This document shows positions 61,590-64,000 of a stretch of DNA of 64,000 nucleotides, one piece after another. Both the position numbers and the translations under genes were made by a program. The number at the start of each line of letters is the position of its first letter. Position 1 is the stretch's first letter. The DNA comes from Bacillota bacterium (GTDB lineage Bacteria; Bacillota; Sulfobacillia; JAMCWA01): NCBI GenBank assembly GCA_023475165.1, contig JAMCWA010000070.1, positions 1 to 64,000 of the forward strand, given 5' to 3'. Under the pieces are notes generated by a model, which worked only from the letters and a program-made list of their open reading frames with translations, did no database searches and was not told where the DNA came from.

Positions 61590-62762
61590 ATGAAGATCAC
61601 CAACGTCGAGGCCATAACCTTGGTCGTACCTATGGAAAGGCCTATCAAGGCCCCCATTAGTATTCCTCATGCCGATGAATTGGCCGGGGTTGTTTTCAAA
61701 GAGTATCGGACAACACTGGTACGAATAACCACCGATGAGGACCTTGTTGGCGTCGGGGAGTCCATGGTCCGGCTGGCGCCCACGGCCACCAGGGACATTG
61801 TTGAATACCTTAAACCCATCCTCATTGGGAAGGACCCGTTTGACATTGAACGCATCTGGGATCTACTTTATGGTGCTATGATGAACCGCGGTCACTACAA
61901 GGGCTTTTTTATAGAGGCTGTCAGCGGGATAGACGTGGCTCTCTGGGACATAATGGGCAAGGCCTTAAACATGCCGGTGTATAAACTCCTGGGTGGTAAG
62001 ACCAAGGAAAAGATCTGGACTTATGCCTCTTCGCTGCGGTTCAGAGGGCTGGATGTTCTCAAGGCCGATGCCCAGCGGTATCTCGATATGGGCTATAACG
62101 CCATGAAAATCAAGATTGGACAAAACCCCATGGACTACCGTAAAGACATCGAGGTGGTTAGTCAATTACGTAAAGTGGTTGGGGATGATGTGGTCTTAAT
62201 GGTTGACGCCAATTGCGCCTATGGTGAGGATGTCAAAACCGCCCTTGAGGTGGGCAAGGCCATGGAGGATCTAGGGATTTTCTGGTTTGAGGAACCCCTT
62301 TCTCCTGACAATGTGGAAGGCTACGCCTACCTGCGTAAACAGATGAATATCCGCTTGGCGGCTGGTGAAGCAGAATTCACCCGCTTTGGGTTCCGTCCCT
62401 TCTTTGTACGGGGGGCTCTGGACATTGTCCAACCCAACTTGTGCCGTACGGGTGGATTCACTGAGGCGAAAAAGATCGCGGCCATGGCCAGCGCCTTCCA
62501 CGTGGCGTACGCGCCTCATACCGGCAGTTCTTCGGCCATTGCTATGGCCGCAGCAATGCATCTTGCCGTGGCCCTGCCTAATTTCCTCATCTATGAACAC
62601 ATGGAAAGCGACTGGAGTAAAGATCAGAAAAACCCGTTGCGTTGGGACTTGACCGAGCTTCCTATCAAGTCTTTTAAAGACAGCTACATTGAACTAGATG
62701 ACAAGCCCGGTTTGGGAATCGAGCTGAACGAAGAGATTGTTAATAAGTATCGCGTGGGCTAA
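61590..62762 (+). CDS. Mandelate racemase/muconate lactonizing enzyme (enolase superfamily)
   Basis: 390 aa, AAGGAGG 11 bases before ATG. Active site visible: KxK in NAMKIKIGQ, metal ligands in VDANCAYG, FEEPLSP and GEAEFTRFG, and a His in YAPHTGSSSA, which matches the mandelate racemase subgroup (Lys/His general bases). Residues 1-125 are the capping domain. The subgroup includes racemases and acid-sugar dehydratases. The Ldh2-type dehydrogenase and the TctC-type transporter suggest dehydration of an imported hydroxy or sugar acid. Confidence 0.92.
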   Translation: MKITNVEAITLVVPMERPIKAPISIPHADELAGVVFKEYRTTLVRITTDEDLVGVGESMVRLAPTATRDIVEYLKPILIGKDPFDIERIWDLLYGAMMNRGHYKGFFIEAVSGIDVALWDIMGKALNMPVYKLLGGKTKEKIWTYASSLRFRGLDVLKADAQRYLDMGYNAMKIKIGQNPMDYRKDIEVVSQLRKVVGDDVVLMVDANCAYGEDVKTALEVGKAMEDLGIFWFEEPLSPDNVEGYAYLRKQMNIRLAAGEAEFTRFGFRPFFVRGALDIVQPNLCRTGGFTEAKKIAAMASAFHVAYAPHTGSSSAIAMAAAMHLAVALPNFLIYEHMESDWSKDQKNPLRWDLTELPIKSFKDSYIELDDKPGLGIELNEEIVNKYRVG

Positions 62763-62919
62763 CCGAAACTGTTTTGGTCACCTTTTGTAGACGAGGGTGA
62801 GAACAACGGAAGCTTTGCTAGTCTGGCAAGGCAGTCTCGAAGTCGGACGATTGGATGAGCGTCAATGAAGTTGTCACCGCTGGCCAAACTTGATAAAGAA
62901 GAGAAGGGGGTAAAAGACG

Positions 62920-63948
62920 ATGAAAAGGATTGTTCAAGTAAGAAAACTGGTATCGAGTTTGGTTGTCATGTTGCTTCTCCTTTCGGTTCTGGCGGGCTGC
63001 TCAGGGTCTAAGACTTCAACCGATAAAACGGCCTCGACTGCACCTCAGCAAAAGTCTGGTTATCCGACGAAGCCCATCACCTTTGTTGTATGGTCCAGCG
63101 CTGGCTCCCCTTTGGATTTATTCATGAGGAAACTAGCGGATTTAACCAAAAAGGAGCTGGGTCAACCGATAATGGTAGAGAACCGAACGGGTGGCAACGG
63201 AGCCGCGGCCATGGCCTATGTCAATTCTCAGCCGGCAGATGGCTATACCGTTCTCTCTACCACTGGTAGCTTAACTTTTGCCATTGCCAAGGAATCCGTG
63301 CCCTTTAAAGCAGACGACTTTATCTTTGTTAAAAGCTTCCAAGCAGAGCCGTCGGCCATCGCCGTACGCAAAGACAGTCCTTTGAAAGCCCTTGAAAATT
63401 TCATTGATTACATGAAAAAACACCCCAATGGTCTGAAGATCGGTGGTTACGCTTCTGGTGGTTTCCACCAATATGTTCTTTATCGCCTGCAGCAAAAGGC
63501 CAATTTTGAGGCCACCTGGATCCCCTTTGAAGGTGGGGCAGATGCCGTTACCAATCTGCTGGGCGGCCATATCGACGTGGCTGTTATTACGCCCAGTACG
63601 GCTTTGAATCAGGTGCAGTCCGGCGCCATCCGTTTGCTGGCCATAAGTACTGATAAACGATCCCCCTACTTCCCCGATGTCCCCACTTTCAAAGAAAAGG
63701 GATACGATATTGTGGAGATGTTGTGGCGAGGGGTAATGGTGAAAAAAGGCACCCCGGCGGAGTTAATTCAGCGTTTAAACCAGGCCTTTGATAAGGTGGC
63801 TCAGAATCCCGACTGGAAGAAATACATGACTGATTATAAACAGGAAGAGTATCTTTTGGACAGCCAGGGACTTACAGAATTAGTAAAAAGAGAGATCGCC
63901 GATCGACGAGCCTTCCTGGAGAAAGGTGGATTCCTGAAGAAAAAGTAG
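62920..63948 (+). CDS. Tripartite tricarboxylate transporter substrate-binding lipoprotein (TctC/Bug)
   Basis: 342 aa, GAAGAGAAGGGGG before ATG. Lipoprotein signal MLLLLSVLAGCSG, then the Bug fold: YPTKPITFVVWSSAGSPLDLFMRKLADLTKKELGQP, GNGAAAMAYVNSQPADGYT, FEGGADAVTNLLGGHIDVAV and DVPTFKEKGYDIVEM. It binds a carboxylate outside the cell for a TctAB-type permease, which would be expected just beyond the window. Encoded 157 bases after the enolase-superfamily gene. Confidence 0.94.
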   Translation: MKRIVQVRKLVSSLVVMLLLLSVLAGCSGSKTSTDKTASTAPQQKSGYPTKPITFVVWSSAGSPLDLFMRKLADLTKKELGQPIMVENRTGGNGAAAMAYVNSQPADGYTVLSTTGSLTFAIAKESVPFKADDFIFVKSFQAEPSAIAVRKDSPLKALENFIDYMKKHPNGLKIGGYASGGFHQYVLYRLQQKANFEATWIPFEGGADAVTNLLGGHIDVAVITPSTALNQVQSGAIRLLAISTDKRSPYFPDVPTFKEKGYDIVEMLWRGVMVKKGTPAELIQRLNQAFDKVAQNPDWKKYMTDYKQEEYLLDSQGLTELVKREIADRRAFLEKGGFLKKK

Positions 63949-64000
63949 TCATTTAACCTTCCCGGGGGACTTTTTCAGCGGAGGAGAAGTTCCCCGGATT

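Overview
The window reads as a chromosomal segment of a Gram-positive anaerobe, most likely a member of the Clostridia (a Peptococcaceae, Desulfotomaculum or Moorella-like lineage). The clues are strong purine-rich Shine-Dalgarno sites, frequent GTG and TTG starts, several acyl-CoA and organic-acid catabolic operons, sigma-54 control, BKACE and CobN-type genes, and lipoprotein-anchored transporters. This placement is inference; no rRNA or tRNA gene was seen.

Layout. 1-6.3 kb: a large secreted repeat protein, cut by the window edge, and a BTAD-type regulator. 6.7-12.2 kb: a catabolic module with a sodium:solute symporter, a small membrane partner, a beta-keto acid cleavage enzyme, a class III aminotransferase and a PucR regulator. 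12.4-17.1 kb: an AT-richer island with a UG/Abi-like reverse transcriptase and a nitrilase-like domain, in one reading frame split only by one TGA; this is the best candidate for an unusual system. 17.4-20.4 kb: a PdxA2 / four-carbon acid sugar kinase pair. 21.1-32.3 kb: a long acyl-CoA operon (CoA transferase, two acyl-CoA ligases, acyl-CoA dehydrogenase, SDR, split MaoC hydratase, thiolase, and an HMG-CoA-synthase-like/DUF35 fusion). A clear sigma-54 promoter precedes this operon, and the adjacent 32.9-34.5 kb gene encodes a CBS-AAA sigma-54 activator. 34.4-36.3 kb: a NERD protein and a decayed MNT/HEPN pair. 36.3-46.7 kb: a metal chelatase plus importer operon (cobN, binding protein, chelatase D and I subunits, FecCD permease, ATPase) behind a leader RNA with an intrinsic terminator. 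46.9-47.3 kb: an IS256 transposase remnant. 47.4-50.1 kb: the folate genes folE-folP-folB-folK. 50.4-59.5 kb: an uncharacterised Cys/His protein and a ferredoxin-like protein, then gamma-glutamyltransferase, M20 peptidase, a dipeptide-type ABC importer without ATPases, and a FadR-type regulator. 59.8-64 kb: a divergent operon with an Ldh2-type dehydrogenase, GntR regulator, enolase-superfamily enzyme and TctC-type binding protein.

Themes. Most operons pair a transporter or CoA activation step with a dedicated regulator, as expected for an organism living on organic acids and amino acids. Short duplications recur between 18 and 29 kb: repeats inside two enzymes, a duplicated gene tail and repeated gene-end motifs. 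Starts were chosen by ribosome-binding-site position and often differ from the longest open frame.
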